Assembly: GCF_000519185.1 (NCBI RefSeq)
Contig: NZ_JAFA01000032.1
Coordinates: forward strand, 37,034 to 101,033
Reading direction: 5' to 3'
Length of the DNA stretch: 64,000 bases
From: Paraburkholderia nodosa DSM 21604
GTDB lineage: Bacteria; Pseudomonadota; Gammaproteobacteria; Burkholderiales; Burkholderiaceae
How positions within the stretch are numbered: the stretch's first letter is position 1; every line of letters starts with the position of its first letter. Positions 10,564 through 18,980 of the stretch are shown piece after piece. The notes beneath the pieces were generated by a model. It was given only the letters and a program-made list of their open reading frames with translations. It made no database searches and was not told the origin of the DNA. The position numbers were made by a program, and so were the translations under genes.

Positions 10564-11214
10564 CTAGTAGCCGACCGTGAAGCGCGCGCGCTCGTGTGCA
10601 GGCTGTTCCAGTTCGTCGACCAGCGCAACGGCGTAGTCCTCAAACGAGACCCAGCTCCTGCCCTGTTCGTCCACGAGGAGGTCATCGCCGCCAAGGCGGA
10701 ACTTGCCCGTGCGCACGCCCGGATCAATCCGCATCGGCGGGCTGAAGTACGTCCAGTTGATATCCGAGGCTCTCAACGCCGCGAAAGCCTTGATATGGGA
10801 AGTTGCGATCGAAACCAATTTCTCCGGCCAGTGACCCGAATCAAGCACCGTTACGCCGGGCGAGAACCAGAGCGAGCCGCAACCGCCTGCCATGATGAGG
10901 CGCGCAACGCCGGCCTTGCGAACCGCGGCAATCGCCCGCTCGGTCACGTCGGCCAATTGATCCGTGTAACTCACATCGCTGAAAAAACGTGCGTCGTCCT
11001 TCGGAGGTCCGAAGGCGCTGACTACGCCATCGGCCCCGGCGATGATCTCCGCAATTCGATCTGCACTACTGAGATCATCGCGCGCGCGATTGATGCTTCT
11101 GGGAAGCTTGTCCGGGTTGCGTGCGACGGCCGTGACTTGATGCCCGCGGCTGATCAGTTCGCTGAGAACCGTGCGGCCGACCTGACCTGTGGCGGCGAGA
11201 ACGACGACTTTCAT
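10564..11214 (-). CDS. NAD(P)H-binding oxidoreductase (NmrA/atypical SDR type)
   Basis: A 216-residue protein with an N-terminal Rossmann loop VVLAATGQVGRTVLSEL. It resembles the atypical SDR/NAD(P)H-binding family (YwnB, NmrA-like), which often lacks the Tyr-x3-Lys pair. ATG 11214 is preceded by AAGGA at 9 nt; a TTG six bases earlier is too close to it. It follows the old yellow enzyme gene by 84 bp in the same direction and is probably co-transcribed. Substrate unknown. Confidence 0.87.
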   Translation of the reverse strand: MKVVVLAATGQVGRTVLSELISRGHQVTAVARNPDKLPRSINRARDDLSSADRIAEIIAGADGVVSAFGPPKDDARFFSDVSYTDQLADVTERAIAAVRKAGVARLIMAGGCGSLWFSPGVTVLDSGHWPEKLVSIATSHIKAFAALRASDINWTYFSPPMRIDPGVRTGKFRLGGDDLLVDEQGRSWVSFEDYAVALVDELEQPAHERARFTVGY

Positions 11215-11298
11215 GTTCAAGATTCCTTGATGATTGGCATTTCGTTGGTTGAATGGCTATGTGGCCCGCGATGCCGGGGGGCACCGTGGGGCTCCGCG

Positions 11299-12408
11299 CT
11301 ACTCCGTATGACCCGTGGTCTCCAGCGCCGGGTAATCGACATAGCCCGCTGCGCCGCCGCCATAGAACGTCGCGCGGTCATAGCGGTTGAGCGGCGCACC
11401 CAGCCTGAGCCGCGCAGGCAGGTCGGGATTCGCGATGAACTGCCTGCCGAATGCCACCGCGTCGGCGAGCCCCGCCTGGATGGCCTTGTCCGCTGACTCC
11501 GCTGTGAATCCGCCGGCGAGGATCAGCGTCCCTGGCCAGTAGGGGCGGAGCTGGCTGATCTCCTGCGGGGTGTCGATCTCCATTCCGGCGCTCGTGCGCG
11601 CCTCGATCAGGCTGACGTAGGCGATACCGAGTTTGTTCAGGCGTGTCAGCACATACCCGTAAAGCCCGACCGGATCGGAATCGCCCACGTCGTTGTAGGT
11701 GCCGAACGGTGACAGGCGAACGCCGACGCGATCGGCGCCCCAGATCTCGATCAACGCTTGCGTTACCTCGATGAGCAGCCGGGCCCGGTTCTCTACCGAT
11801 CCGCCGTAGATGTCGGTGCGCTTGTTCGAGCGATCGTCCAGAAACTGCTGCAGCAGATAGCCGTTCGCGCCGTGAATCTCCACACCGTCGAACCCGGCCG
11901 CCATGGCATCGCGCGCGCCTTCGCGCCAGGCCTCGATGATCCCGGGAATCTCGGCCAGCTCAAGTGCACGCGGCGTCTCGTAAGGCACTGGCTTCCACTC
12001 CGGGGTCAGCGCAGTTTGATCGGTGATCGCAATCGCCGACGGTGCAACAGGAAGCTCGCCATTCGGCTGGAAGCTCGAATGCGACGAGCGCCCCGTATGC
12101 CACAGCTGCAGAAAGATGACGCCTCCCTTGGCATGTACTGCGTCGGTCACTTTCCGCCAGCCAGCCACTTGCTCTTCGGAATGAATGCCAGGGGTCGCCG
12201 GATAACCCTGCCCATCGGGGCTGACTTGCGTGGCTTCGGCAATGAGGAGGCCGCCCTCGGTAGCGCGTTGGCCGTAGTACTCGGGCGCGAGCGGGTTCGG
12301 AACATTCCCGGCGCCAGCGCGCATGCGCGTGAGCGGGGGCATCACGACACGATGGGCCAGCTCGTAGCGTCCGACTTCAAGCGGTGTGAAGAGCGATAAG
12401 GGGGGCAT
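11299..12408 (-). CDS. Old yellow enzyme-family alkene reductase
   Basis: A 369-residue FMN-dependent TIM-barrel enzyme that reduces activated C=C bonds and some nitro compounds. Hallmarks are NPLAPEYYGQRAT near the N-terminus, the active-site pattern HGANGYLLQQFLDDRSNKRTD, and GRQFIANPDLPARL near the C-terminal phosphate-binding region. ATG 12408 follows AAGGA at 7 nt; the longer frame to 12450 adds an unlikely leader. It faces a TetR gene across paired GACCGGTC operators, as in NemR/NemA-type electrophile-sensing units. Confidence 0.93.
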   Translation of the reverse strand: MPPLSLFTPLEVGRYELAHRVVMPPLTRMRAGAGNVPNPLAPEYYGQRATEGGLLIAEATQVSPDGQGYPATPGIHSEEQVAGWRKVTDAVHAKGGVIFLQLWHTGRSSHSSFQPNGELPVAPSAIAITDQTALTPEWKPVPYETPRALELAEIPGIIEAWREGARDAMAAGFDGVEIHGANGYLLQQFLDDRSNKRTDIYGGSVENRARLLIEVTQALIEIWGADRVGVRLSPFGTYNDVGDSDPVGLYGYVLTRLNKLGIAYVSLIEARTSAGMEIDTPQEISQLRPYWPGTLILAGGFTAESADKAIQAGLADAVAFGRQFIANPDLPARLRLGAPLNRYDRATFYGGGAAGYVDYPALETTGHTE

Positions 12409-12511
12409 CAGAGAATCCTTCGCACGTTCGTTCGGCAACAGGTGGCGCAAATCCGAACGGAAATTTCAGGGCCGGTGCAGTCGAGGCGCATCGGGTGGAA
12501 ACTGCTAAATT

Positions 12512-12535
12512 AATTATGACCGGTCGTCTTAAATT
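12512..12535. promoter_or_regulatory. TetR operator copy 1 (ATGACCGGTCGT core)
   Basis: Contains ATGACCGGTCGTCTT, about 100 bp upstream of the old yellow enzyme start. The core is nearly palindromic around GACCGGTC and recurs inverted at 12611-12633. It is probably bound by the adjacent TetR protein to control the reductase gene. Confidence 0.7.
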
Positions 12536-12584
12536 AGTCAACGAGGTCGGATCAATGGGATGTGCACCCGAATTCCCGTAGTGC

Positions 12585-12612
12585 TTGACAGCCGGTTCGG
12601 GATGGTTAAAAT
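12585..12612 (+). promoter_or_regulatory. Sigma-70-type promoter of the TetR gene
   Basis: A perfect -35 box TTGACA (12585-12590), a 16-bp spacer and TAAAAT (12607-12612). The -10 end overlaps operator copy 2, so repressor binding would block transcription start; this fits autorepression. Confidence 0.75.
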
Positions 12613-12633
12613 TGAAGACGACCGGTCATTTAT
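12611..12633. promoter_or_regulatory. TetR operator copy 2 (ACGACCGGTCAT core)
   Basis: AAGACGACCGGTCAT is the reverse complement of the copy at 12512-12535 over about 15 bp. It covers the expected transcription start of the TetR gene. Confidence 0.72.
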
Positions 12634-12653
12634 ATTTGATGGAAGCTGCGCCG

Positions 12654-13271
12654 ATGGAATCGAAGACGACCCCGGCCCGCCGAGGCCCCAAGCCCAACGT
12701 ACTTACCCGCGACGATCTGCTTCGAGCAGGAGTCCGATTGCTGCACGATTCCGGCTACGCCGCGACGGGTATCAAGGAAATCGTCGATGCGGCCAAAGTG
12801 CCCAAGGGGTCCTTTTATAACCACTTCGATAGCAAGGAGGACTTTGGGGGCGAAGTGGTCGACGCTTATTTCGAGCGAAGCCACGGCGAACTGCGTGCAC
12901 TCCTGACCAACGAGAGCATGCCGCCACTCGTGCGCTTGCATACCTATTTCGACGAGCGGATTCGCGGTTATCGGGCGGGTGGCTATCTGCGAGGTTGCCT
13001 GATGGGAAACCTCAGCCTCGAGGTCGCCGATCACAGCGCATTGATCCGTGAGCGGCTCGCAACGCATTTCAGGACATGGGCCGCTCTCTTCGAGAACTGC
13101 GTTGCTGAAGCTCAGGCGACGGGGGCGATCGGCACGCGACTGCCCGCGCCGTTGCTCGCCCAATTCATGTTGAACAGCTGGGAGGGCGCACTGTTACGCA
13201 TGCGCGCGGAGCAAAGCGACGCCCCGCTGTATGAGTTCATGGAAGTTGTCTTCCGATCGGTTCTGGCTTGA
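12654..13271 (+). CDS. TetR/AcrR-family regulator, NemR/AcuR-like
   Basis: A 205-residue regulator: Arg/Pro-rich N-terminus, then the TetR DNA-binding domain (LLHDSGYAATGIKEIVDA, VPKGSFYNHFDSKEDF) and a TetR_C-type ligand domain with YLRGCLMGNLSLEVADHS. I chose ATG 12654 because GGAAG lies 8 nt upstream; ATG 12639 is only about 20 nt past the -10 box and lacks a ribosome site. It is divergent from the old yellow enzyme gene and followed at 20 bp by a thioesterase. Cysteines in the C-terminal part could sense electrophiles, which is inference. Confidence 0.92.
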   Translation: MESKTTPARRGPKPNVLTRDDLLRAGVRLLHDSGYAATGIKEIVDAAKVPKGSFYNHFDSKEDFGGEVVDAYFERSHGELRALLTNESMPPLVRLHTYFDERIRGYRAGGYLRGCLMGNLSLEVADHSALIRERLATHFRTWAALFENCVAEAQATGAIGTRLPAPLLAQFMLNSWEGALLRMRAEQSDAPLYEFMEVVFRSVLA

Positions 13272-13290
13272 CGCAGCGTAAGAGACAAAA

Positions 13291-13725
13291 ATGAACCCAC
13301 TTGAAATGAGCGGACTCGATTTGCTGCGTGCAGTCGTGGCCGGCGACCTGCCGCGTTCGGCGATGGCAGAGACCGTACCCATGACGTTTCTGGACGTCGA
13401 TCCCGGGTATGTGAAGCTTTCAGCCCGCGCAGGGAAACAACATCTCAATCCTCTGGGCGGCGTTCACGGCGGTTTCGCGGCAACCGTACTTGACTCCGCA
13501 ACGGGCTGCGCTGTTCATTCGATGCTGGAGGCGGGCGTCGGATACGGCACGATCGATCTGCAGGTGAAGATGTTGCGCCCCGTGCCGATTGATCAGGATC
13601 TGGTGGCCGAGGCTCGCTCGGTCCACATCTCGCGAAACATCGCGACCTCGGAGGGTACGTTGAAGTCTTCCGATGGAAAGCTGTTCGCGACTGCTACCGC
13701 AACCTGTTTCTTGAAGAGAGGGTAG
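13291..13725 (+). CDS. PaaI-family hotdog thioesterase
   Basis: A 144-residue single hotdog-fold protein. The conserved loop HLNPLGGVHGG followed by the helix start (FAATVLDSATG) is the PaaI/YbgC-type active-site region, and VKMLRPVPIDQDLVAEA matches the central strands. It probably hydrolyses acyl-CoA or aryl-CoA thioesters in the cytoplasm. It lies 20 bp behind the TetR gene, likely in one transcript and under the same operator. Confidence 0.9.
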   Translation: MNPLEMSGLDLLRAVVAGDLPRSAMAETVPMTFLDVDPGYVKLSARAGKQHLNPLGGVHGGFAATVLDSATGCAVHSMLEAGVGYGTIDLQVKMLRPVPIDQDLVAEARSVHISRNIATSEGTLKSSDGKLFATATATCFLKRG

Positions 13726-14075
13726 GAAACGTAGCGACAGCCAGAACGCTCTGACCGGTCGCAAGGCGCTCCAGTGCCATCAGCAGGCGTGCCTGCTGCC
13801 GCCACATCGTCGGCGTGATCGGCACTTTCGCGCTGGTCTCCCATGCAAGTTTGTGCGTGCACATCAAGAAAATGAAGGAAGCCATAGAAAGTGAGCCATT
13901 TGCCCTGAGGGGCGTGACTCGACGTGAGGCGTCTGCCCGGCTACTCGAATGGGAAGCGCGAAAGAAGAGGGTATTGCCGACAGCGATCGTGTTGACGGTA
14001 TTGCCTGGCGCGCTGGACGGCGTGTTCTCTTTTAGCCTGTAGCCGGTGCCCACATTGGCTCCCGGAAAGGACACT
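13726..14075. other. Gene-poor gap with regulator remnant
   Basis: Apart from the AraC fragment at 13738-13830 I see no gene. Small frames on both strands lack ribosome sites and family features. The gap separates the convergent thioesterase and DUF4863 genes. Confidence 0.5.
13738..13830 (-). pseudogene. Fragment of an AraC-family regulator
   Basis: The minus-strand translation contains TPTMWRQQARLLMALERLAT followed by GQSVLAVA, which matches the second helix-turn-helix entry of AraC-family regulators (typically MSPxxWRQQARLLxALERLAxGQSV). The expected downstream helix (GYxSxSAFxxxFRR) is missing and the frame runs into unrelated sequence, so only about 30 codons of similarity survive. Confidence 0.5.
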
Positions 14076-14627
14076 TCAATGCCGCGGCGGCTCGACGTCG
14101 AAGGCAATCCGTCCAGCCGGCAGAAAAGTGAGCGAGACGACGGCACCGCCCTTGACTTCAGGAAAGTGATGGCTGCCCGGCGCGGGTGCTGTCCAGCCGC
14201 CATAACACCAGCCGTTCGGACCCGCGAGCGCAGCGCCTTCATTGAGCGGCACCACCAGATTGATCTCGCCATAGGGGTGCAAATGGTCGTCGGCGCGCAA
14301 GCTGCCTTCCGGGTTGTTCTGGGTATTGTCCGTGCTGTCCAGCAGCACCGCCGTGGCGCTGAAGAAGAGCGTCTCCGCGCTCGGCACGACGACTCGTGAG
14401 CGACGATAGCGCGGACCGGCGACCTCGATGTCGGCCGCCCAGCCTTCATTCACGCCGGCGATAATCAGTCGCGACAGGTCCCTGTACAACGCGCTTTCAA
14501 CGCCATATTTCGTATTCAGCCATTGCTCGACCTCGGTGCCCGCGGTCATGTCCTTGATCTCCTGCAGCAAGGGGATAAAGCGTGCGACGAGTTCGTCCCG
14601 GGTGGTTGCGAATTGGCTCTGAGACAT
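14076..14627 (-). CDS. DUF4863 family protein (4-hydroxylaminobenzoate lyase-like)
   Basis: A 183-residue cupin-like protein. The C-terminal half (DDHLHPYGEINLVVPLNEGA, GWCYGGWTAPAPGSHHFPEV) matches the DUF4863 family, whose characterised member PnbB converts 4-hydroxylaminobenzoate to protocatechuate plus ammonia. ATG 14627 follows GAGG; the longer frame to 14651 is not supported. It is divergent from an AraC regulator at 14751. No nitroreductase of the PnbA type is adjacent, so the 4-nitrobenzoate role is only a family-based suggestion. Confidence 0.8.
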   Translation of the reverse strand: MSQSQFATTRDELVARFIPLLQEIKDMTAGTEVEQWLNTKYGVESALYRDLSRLIIAGVNEGWAADIEVAGPRYRRSRVVVPSAETLFFSATAVLLDSTDNTQNNPEGSLRADDHLHPYGEINLVVPLNEGAALAGPNGWCYGGWTAPAPGSHHFPEVKGGAVVSLTFLPAGRIAFDVEPPRH

Positions 14628-14750
14628 TCTGGACCTCGCTCCTGTGTGCATCGGTGGCGGCAGTGGATGGGAGCCGCCATTCTTGCTGATGACGTACGTT
14701 CAATCCATAATCAATCGATCGGATTTCCTATTGCATCGTACAAATTTCAC

Positions 14751-15674
14751 ATGGACCCACTTTCCGATGTGTTCTCGCTGCTGAAAGTCAAAAGCGTGCT
14801 CTCGGCCCGCTTTGAGGCAGCCGGTCCGTGGGCCCTGAGATTTCCCGCCTATCGTCATGTGAAATTCGGTGGTGTCATCAAGGGCGCCCGATGGGTATGG
14901 ATCGAAGGCGTCACCACGCCCGCGAAGATGGAGGAGGGGGACTTCTGTCTGTTCACGGACGGATCGCCCTACTGTTTTGCCAGTGACCCCGCCGTGAAAA
15001 TGCAGGACGGAGACAAGATGTTTGCCAGTCACCTGGATGCGGACGGGATCGTTCGCTATGGACGGGGAGACACGCGCACGATAAGCGTCGGGGGGACGTT
15101 CGAATTCGACGGAGACATGAGCGGCCTGCTGCTCAATATCTTGCCCCCGCTCGTGCTCGTTTCCGCGGATTCTCCGGATGCCAGATCGCTGCGTGCGGCC
15201 CTCGAATTGATCAGGACAGAGACAGAATCAGTGCGGCCTGGCACGGCGGCGATGGCGGGCAGCCTCGCAAATATCGTGCTCGTGAACATCCTGCGCGCGC
15301 ATCTGGCCGCGAGTTCGGGGTCCACCGGCTGGCTAGGCGCGTTGTCGGATCCAAGGATCGGCGCCGCGCTAAAGATGGTGCATGAGGACATGGCTCGTCG
15401 GTGGAAGGTGGCCGAACTGGCGTCGAAAGTCGGCATGTCACGCACCGCCTTCATCGAGCGCTTTAAAGACCTCGTGGGATTGCCTCCATTGGAATATCTG
15501 ATCCGCTGGCGCATGACGATCGCAAGAGATGCCTTGAAGACGGGCAACGATAATCTCGCGAGCATCGCCGCCGCCGTTGGCTACGCATCGGAGACCACGT
15601 TTAGTTCGACTTTCAAAAGGATGTTTGGTCAGAGCCCCAGCCGGTATCGCTCGCAAGTGCGAAGCAAGGTTTGA
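14751..15674 (+). CDS. AraC-family transcriptional regulator with cupin sensor domain
   Basis: A 307-residue regulator with an N-terminal Cupin_6-type domain (residues about 1-190; FEAAGPWALRFPAYRHVKF, FCLFTDGSPY) and a C-terminal AraC DNA-binding domain (KVGMSRTAFIERFKDLVGLP and YASETTFSSTFKRMFGQSP). The frame is open upstream to 14523, but that part overlaps the divergent DUF4863 gene; ATG 14751 gives the normal length for this subgroup. It probably activates the divergent lyase gene. Confidence 0.9.
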   Translation: MDPLSDVFSLLKVKSVLSARFEAAGPWALRFPAYRHVKFGGVIKGARWVWIEGVTTPAKMEEGDFCLFTDGSPYCFASDPAVKMQDGDKMFASHLDADGIVRYGRGDTRTISVGGTFEFDGDMSGLLLNILPPLVLVSADSPDARSLRAALELIRTETESVRPGTAAMAGSLANIVLVNILRAHLAASSGSTGWLGALSDPRIGAALKMVHEDMARRWKVAELASKVGMSRTAFIERFKDLVGLPPLEYLIRWRMTIARDALKTGNDNLASIAAAVGYASETTFSSTFKRMFGQSPSRYRSQVRSKV

Positions 15675-16007
15675 ATGCATCCGGCAGGCAGGCTCCTGGC
15701 GTCGATAGCGGCGGCCTGCGCGATGGCCCGATCCGCAGCCTGGTCCGTCCGGGTGAGTCTTCGTCATTTCTCCTGGTCATGTGCCGCTGGACTCGGGGGA
15801 TCCGCACTCGACAGCGCGGATCGTCTTGCGATCATGGACGCGTTTGCGCGTGACGTCCGTCGTGCACGCGGCGTTGATCCGGGCGAGTAGGGCGAAGATG
15901 ACCCTCTGCCGATCAAAACGGGGAACCCGGGCAAACGGTTCGCAAACCCGCGCCGGGACGGGTGCCAACGCGTTGCTGCAGCGGTTCCGCGTGGCAGCCG
16001 CCCTTGA
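15675..16007. other. Gap without a clear gene
   Basis: A 71-codon plus-strand frame (15675-15890) ends with ADRLAIMDAFARDVRRARG, which could be the tail of a lost small secreted protein, but there is no ribosome site or conserved N-terminus. Nothing else is seen. Confidence 0.4.
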
Positions 16008-17165
16008 TCACCTGACCGGCCCGTTGGGGGTCAGGATCGGTGGTTCAATGCCGCCCGTATCCACGGCGAAGCCGCCCCAGGGGCCCGAACCGACACGCGG
16101 GCCGATGTCACCCGGCGGGATGTAGTCGCTGCTGACCGGTATGGCGGCCGCCGTACCGCGAGAGCCGGTCCCCGTGCCGATGACGCCTGGCGGGCCGTAG
16201 CCGGTATCCGAGGTAGTCGACGCCGGGGCGTTTGTGCTGCCGCCCGCACCCGTTACCCTCGGTTGGCTGTATGTTGCCGGCGCGGCGCGCGCTATGGAGT
16301 TCGCACCAGGCGCGGTGCGGGGCATTACCACGACCACGTTCTGCCTCATGCGCAACCGGGCGAACCTGCTTCCCAGGGCGCTGGCCGATGCCACGCCAGG
16401 GCCGCCTGCACTCGCGTTACCTCCGCCGGCGGCGCCTGCACCTGCGCTACCGGTGCCCGAACTGCCTGTGCCAGAGCTACCTGTGCCGGAGCTACCTGTG
16501 CCGGAGCTACCTGTGCCGGAGCTACCTGTGCCAGAGCTACCTGTGCCAGAGCTACCTGCGCCAGAGCTACCTGCGCCGGAACTACCGGCACCAGAACTAC
16601 CGGCACCATGGCCGCCCCCTCCCGAACCCGCACCACTGCCACCCGAACCGGCGCCGCTCCCTCCCGAGCCGGCGCCACTGCCACCCGAACCTGCGCCGCC
16701 GCTACCCGAACCGGCACCGGCGCCACCGGAGCCGGAACCGCTGCCCCCCGAGCCCGCACCGTTGCCGCCTGAACCGGCACCGTTGCCGCCGGAGCCCGCA
16801 CCCGCTCCCACACCCGCACCGTTGCCACCCACACCTGCGCCGACACCCGCACCGACGCCTGCGCCGTTGCCACCCACACCAGCGCCGACACCCGCACCGA
16901 CGCCTGCGCCGTTGCCACCCACACCTGCGCCGACACCTGCACCGACGCCCGCGCCGTTCCCACCCACACCTGCACCGACGCCCGCACCGACGCCCGCACC
17001 GTGGCCGCCGTTGCCGTTGCCACCGCCATTGCCGCCCGCGCCCCCACCGTGGCCGCCACCGCCACCATTGCCACCGCCACCGTTGCCGCCTGCTGCTGCA
17101 TAAGCCGCACCGGACAGCGCTAACATCACCACCCATGTCGCCGTGTGTTTCGTCGCTCGGTTCAT
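16008..17165 (-). CDS. Glycine-rich secreted repeat protein
   Basis: A 385-residue precursor. A signal peptide (residues about 1-24, WVVMLALSGAAYA) is followed by three repeat blocks: Gly/Asn-rich runs, a VGAGVGAGVGGNGAG block repeating every 15 residues, and a GAGSSGTGSS block repeating every 5 residues. The last 110 residues are non-repetitive, rich in Pro, Ser and Gly, with PPGVIGTG and PPGDIGPR. ATG 17165 follows AAAGGGG. The composition suggests an unstructured or elastic extracellular protein; no catalytic or anchoring domain is visible. Coding is supported by the intact frame through several hundred bases of repeats. Confidence 0.75.
   Translation of the reverse strand: MNRATKHTATWVVMLALSGAAYAAAGGNGGGGNGGGGGHGGGAGGNGGGNGNGGHGAGVGAGVGAGVGGNGAGVGAGVGAGVGGNGAGVGAGVGAGVGGNGAGVGAGVGAGVGGNGAGVGAGAGSGGNGAGSGGNGAGSGGSGSGSGGAGAGSGSGGAGSGGSGAGSGGSGAGSGGSGAGSGGGGHGAGSSGAGSSGAGSSGAGSSGTGSSGTGSSGTGSSGTGSSGTGSSGTGSSGTGSAGAGAAGGGNASAGGPGVASASALGSRFARLRMRQNVVVVMPRTAPGANSIARAAPATYSQPRVTGAGGSTNAPASTTSDTGYGPPGVIGTGTGSRGTAAAIPVSSDYIPPGDIGPRVGSGPWGGFAVDTGGIEPPILTPNGPVR
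16453..16605. repeat. 15-bp tandem repeat inside the glycine-rich gene
   Basis: About ten tandem units of the type GAGCTACCTGTGCCG with single-base variants, encoding 5-residue Ser/Gly/Thr units on the minus strand. The unit length is a multiple of three, so copy changes keep the frame. Confidence 0.8.
16800..17005. repeat. 45-bp tandem repeat inside the glycine-rich gene
   Basis: About four near-identical 45-bp units beginning around CCGTTGCCACCCACACC, each made of shorter ACCCGCACCGACGCC-like subunits. They encode 15-residue Gly/Val/Ala units. Confidence 0.8.
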
Positions 17166-17630
17166 CGTCCGCCCCTTTCCTCGTACAAACCGCTTCGAAA
17201 GTGCGCCGGTGCAGCGCTCAAATTCTGCGCGTACGCCAACAGCTGCCTCGCGCATACGATGTGCCACGGCGAGCGGGGGAATCGATTCTACTAAGGAGAA
17301 CTACGAACAACGCGATGCATCGCCCGATGCAGGCGGGATGACCCGGCGTTCCCTTGTACGGTTGCGCGTTTTTCACCGACGGCATTTTGAAAAATTGGCA
17401 TCGGAAAAGTCTCCAGGCGTCACGTACGGATCCGACCACACGTCATGCGTGGGAACCGTGTCGAATGCCGGACTTGAATAAGAGTCTTTATCAACCTCCG
17501 GGAAAGCATGATCCGTGCGCAGAATCCAGAGAGCGGAGAAGAGGAACTCGTGGATGCGAGCCACCGAATTCCTCAGGGTTCAACACGTCACCTGATTCGT
17601 ACTGCACCGGTACTGACGTCCCGATCAGCG
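17166..17630. other. Upstream region of the glycine-rich gene; no gene seen
   Basis: 465 bp between the start of the glycine-rich gene and the stop of the phosphoesterase gene, both on the minus strand. It must hold the promoter of the glycine-rich gene. Small open frames have no ribosome site or family features. Confidence 0.45.
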
Positions 17631-18980
17631 TCAGGGCTTCCCGCTTTGCGCATATTCACGGATGCGCGTGGCCAGCGCGGGTATGCCCGAATTGCGGGCC
17701 ACGTAGTGGGAAAGCTGGCGGGTGCTCAGGTCGACGGTCACCTGATCGTCGGGCGCCTTGGTATAGGGTCCATCGACGGCAGCGTGATATTCGATGCGCA
17801 ACTGGGTGTCGTTCGCGAGGATGCGCAAATAGCCGTAATTCTGGTCGTCGTAGTTCTCGATGACCACGGCATCGGTGCTCTTCGTTGCGGCCTGGATCAG
17901 CTGCGGTGCACGAAGCGGCGGCTGGCCGTTGGTGGTCAGTCGCTGTACGTTGTGTCCGCCGTTGCCGCACACGATGTACGGAATGTGGGTGCCGTCCGGA
18001 CGTGTGCGTGTGAAGCGCTGATAGTTGTGCGCGTGGCCCGCAAGATCGGCATGGGGCCATACGCCCACCTCTTCGCAGATCGCATCGATCTGCTGCTGCA
18101 TCTCGACACTCCAGCCGTGACGTCCGCGCGCGACATACGGCGGATGATGATGCGCGAACAGTAGTGCGCCCGTGTAGCCTTCCTTTTTCACCCGCGTCAA
18201 CGCCGCCTTGAGAAACTTCAGCTGGCTACTGCCGATGTCGCTATTCGAAATCACCCCTGGATCTTCGAGCGTATTGCTATACAACGCGATGATGCGCACG
18301 AACGGCGCTTCGAATGTAAAGAAAACGCCAGGTTGAATTTGCGCAGTACGTGAAAGGTTGCCCGCATCGGGCGAGACCTGAAAGCAGTCGGAGCAGAAGT
18401 TTCGCAGAAACGCCTGCAGACTCTTTTCGTGCTGCAAAGGCGAGATCATCCCGTCATGATTGCCGGCTACAGCGAGGATCGGCGCGTGATAGTCGCGATA
18501 GGGCTCGTAGAACTGATCGTAGTAGTACTGCGCTTCGCCGAAGCTGTAGACGATGTCGCCCAGCAGAAAATTGAATTGCGGCACTTCGGCAGGATCGGTT
18601 TCGTCGAAGTCGCTGACCATCTTGTCGGACACTTCGTTCTGCGTTTTCGGGCTGCGGGTACTGCCGCAATCGCCCGTCGAGTGAAAAACGATCTGTCCGT
18701 TCGCGTTGATCTGATCGAGGATGGTCTGATCGTTGTCGATCACGTCAGCGAGTGTCAGGCGGGGCTCGACGCCGCCGCGCGGCGCGGGAAACGCAAGGGC
18801 CTTGAGTTTGTGCTCGCGGTTGAGTTCGTCGATCATCCTGTAGGCCGCCACATCGGATGCGTGCCTGACGATGAAGGTTTGCGGATCTGGCGTAGGCTGC
18901 GGCTGCGAGAAGACGGGGGCGGCGAGAACGCGGCCGCTGCCACTGCTGGTTGACGTTCGAACTGAGCGCTTCTTTGGCAT
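17631..18980 (-). CDS. Metallophosphoesterase (calcineurin-like, purple acid phosphatase-like)
   Basis: A 449-residue protein. Metal-ligand blocks of the calcineurin-like fold are visible in order: TGDCGS, LGDIVYSFGE, VAGNHDG, FAHHHPPY and GHAHNYQRF. It should hydrolyse phosphomonoesters or diesters using a dinuclear metal centre. The start at 18980 follows GGAGG; the frame stays open to 19406 but overlaps the divergent gene. The N-terminus has no obvious signal peptide, though VLAAPVF at about residues 18-24 is hydrophobic. It diverges from a secreted purine nucleoside permease-family gene, which suggests a shared role with nucleotides. Confidence 0.88.
   Translation of the reverse strand: MPKKRSVRTSTSSGSGRVLAAPVFSQPQPTPDPQTFIVRHASDVAAYRMIDELNREHKLKALAFPAPRGGVEPRLTLADVIDNDQTILDQINANGQIVFHSTGDCGSTRSPKTQNEVSDKMVSDFDETDPAEVPQFNFLLGDIVYSFGEAQYYYDQFYEPYRDYHAPILAVAGNHDGMISPLQHEKSLQAFLRNFCSDCFQVSPDAGNLSRTAQIQPGVFFTFEAPFVRIIALYSNTLEDPGVISNSDIGSSQLKFLKAALTRVKKEGYTGALLFAHHHPPYVARGRHGWSVEMQQQIDAICEEVGVWPHADLAGHAHNYQRFTRTRPDGTHIPYIVCGNGGHNVQRLTTNGQPPLRAPQLIQAATKSTDAVVIENYDDQNYGYLRILANDTQLRIEYHAAVDGPYTKAPDDQVTVDLSTRQLSHYVARNSGIPALATRIREYAQSGKP

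Noticed and set aside
13815..14042. 75-codon plus-strand frame
   Set aside because: Overlaps the AraC remnant on the other strand and has no ribosome site or recognisable product.
16234..17341. Long plus-strand frames of Pro/Ala-rich or His/Arg-rich sequence opposite the glycine-rich gene
   Set aside because: They are antisense reflections of the GC-rich tandem repeats; the minus-strand frame has a signal peptide and ribosome site while these do not.
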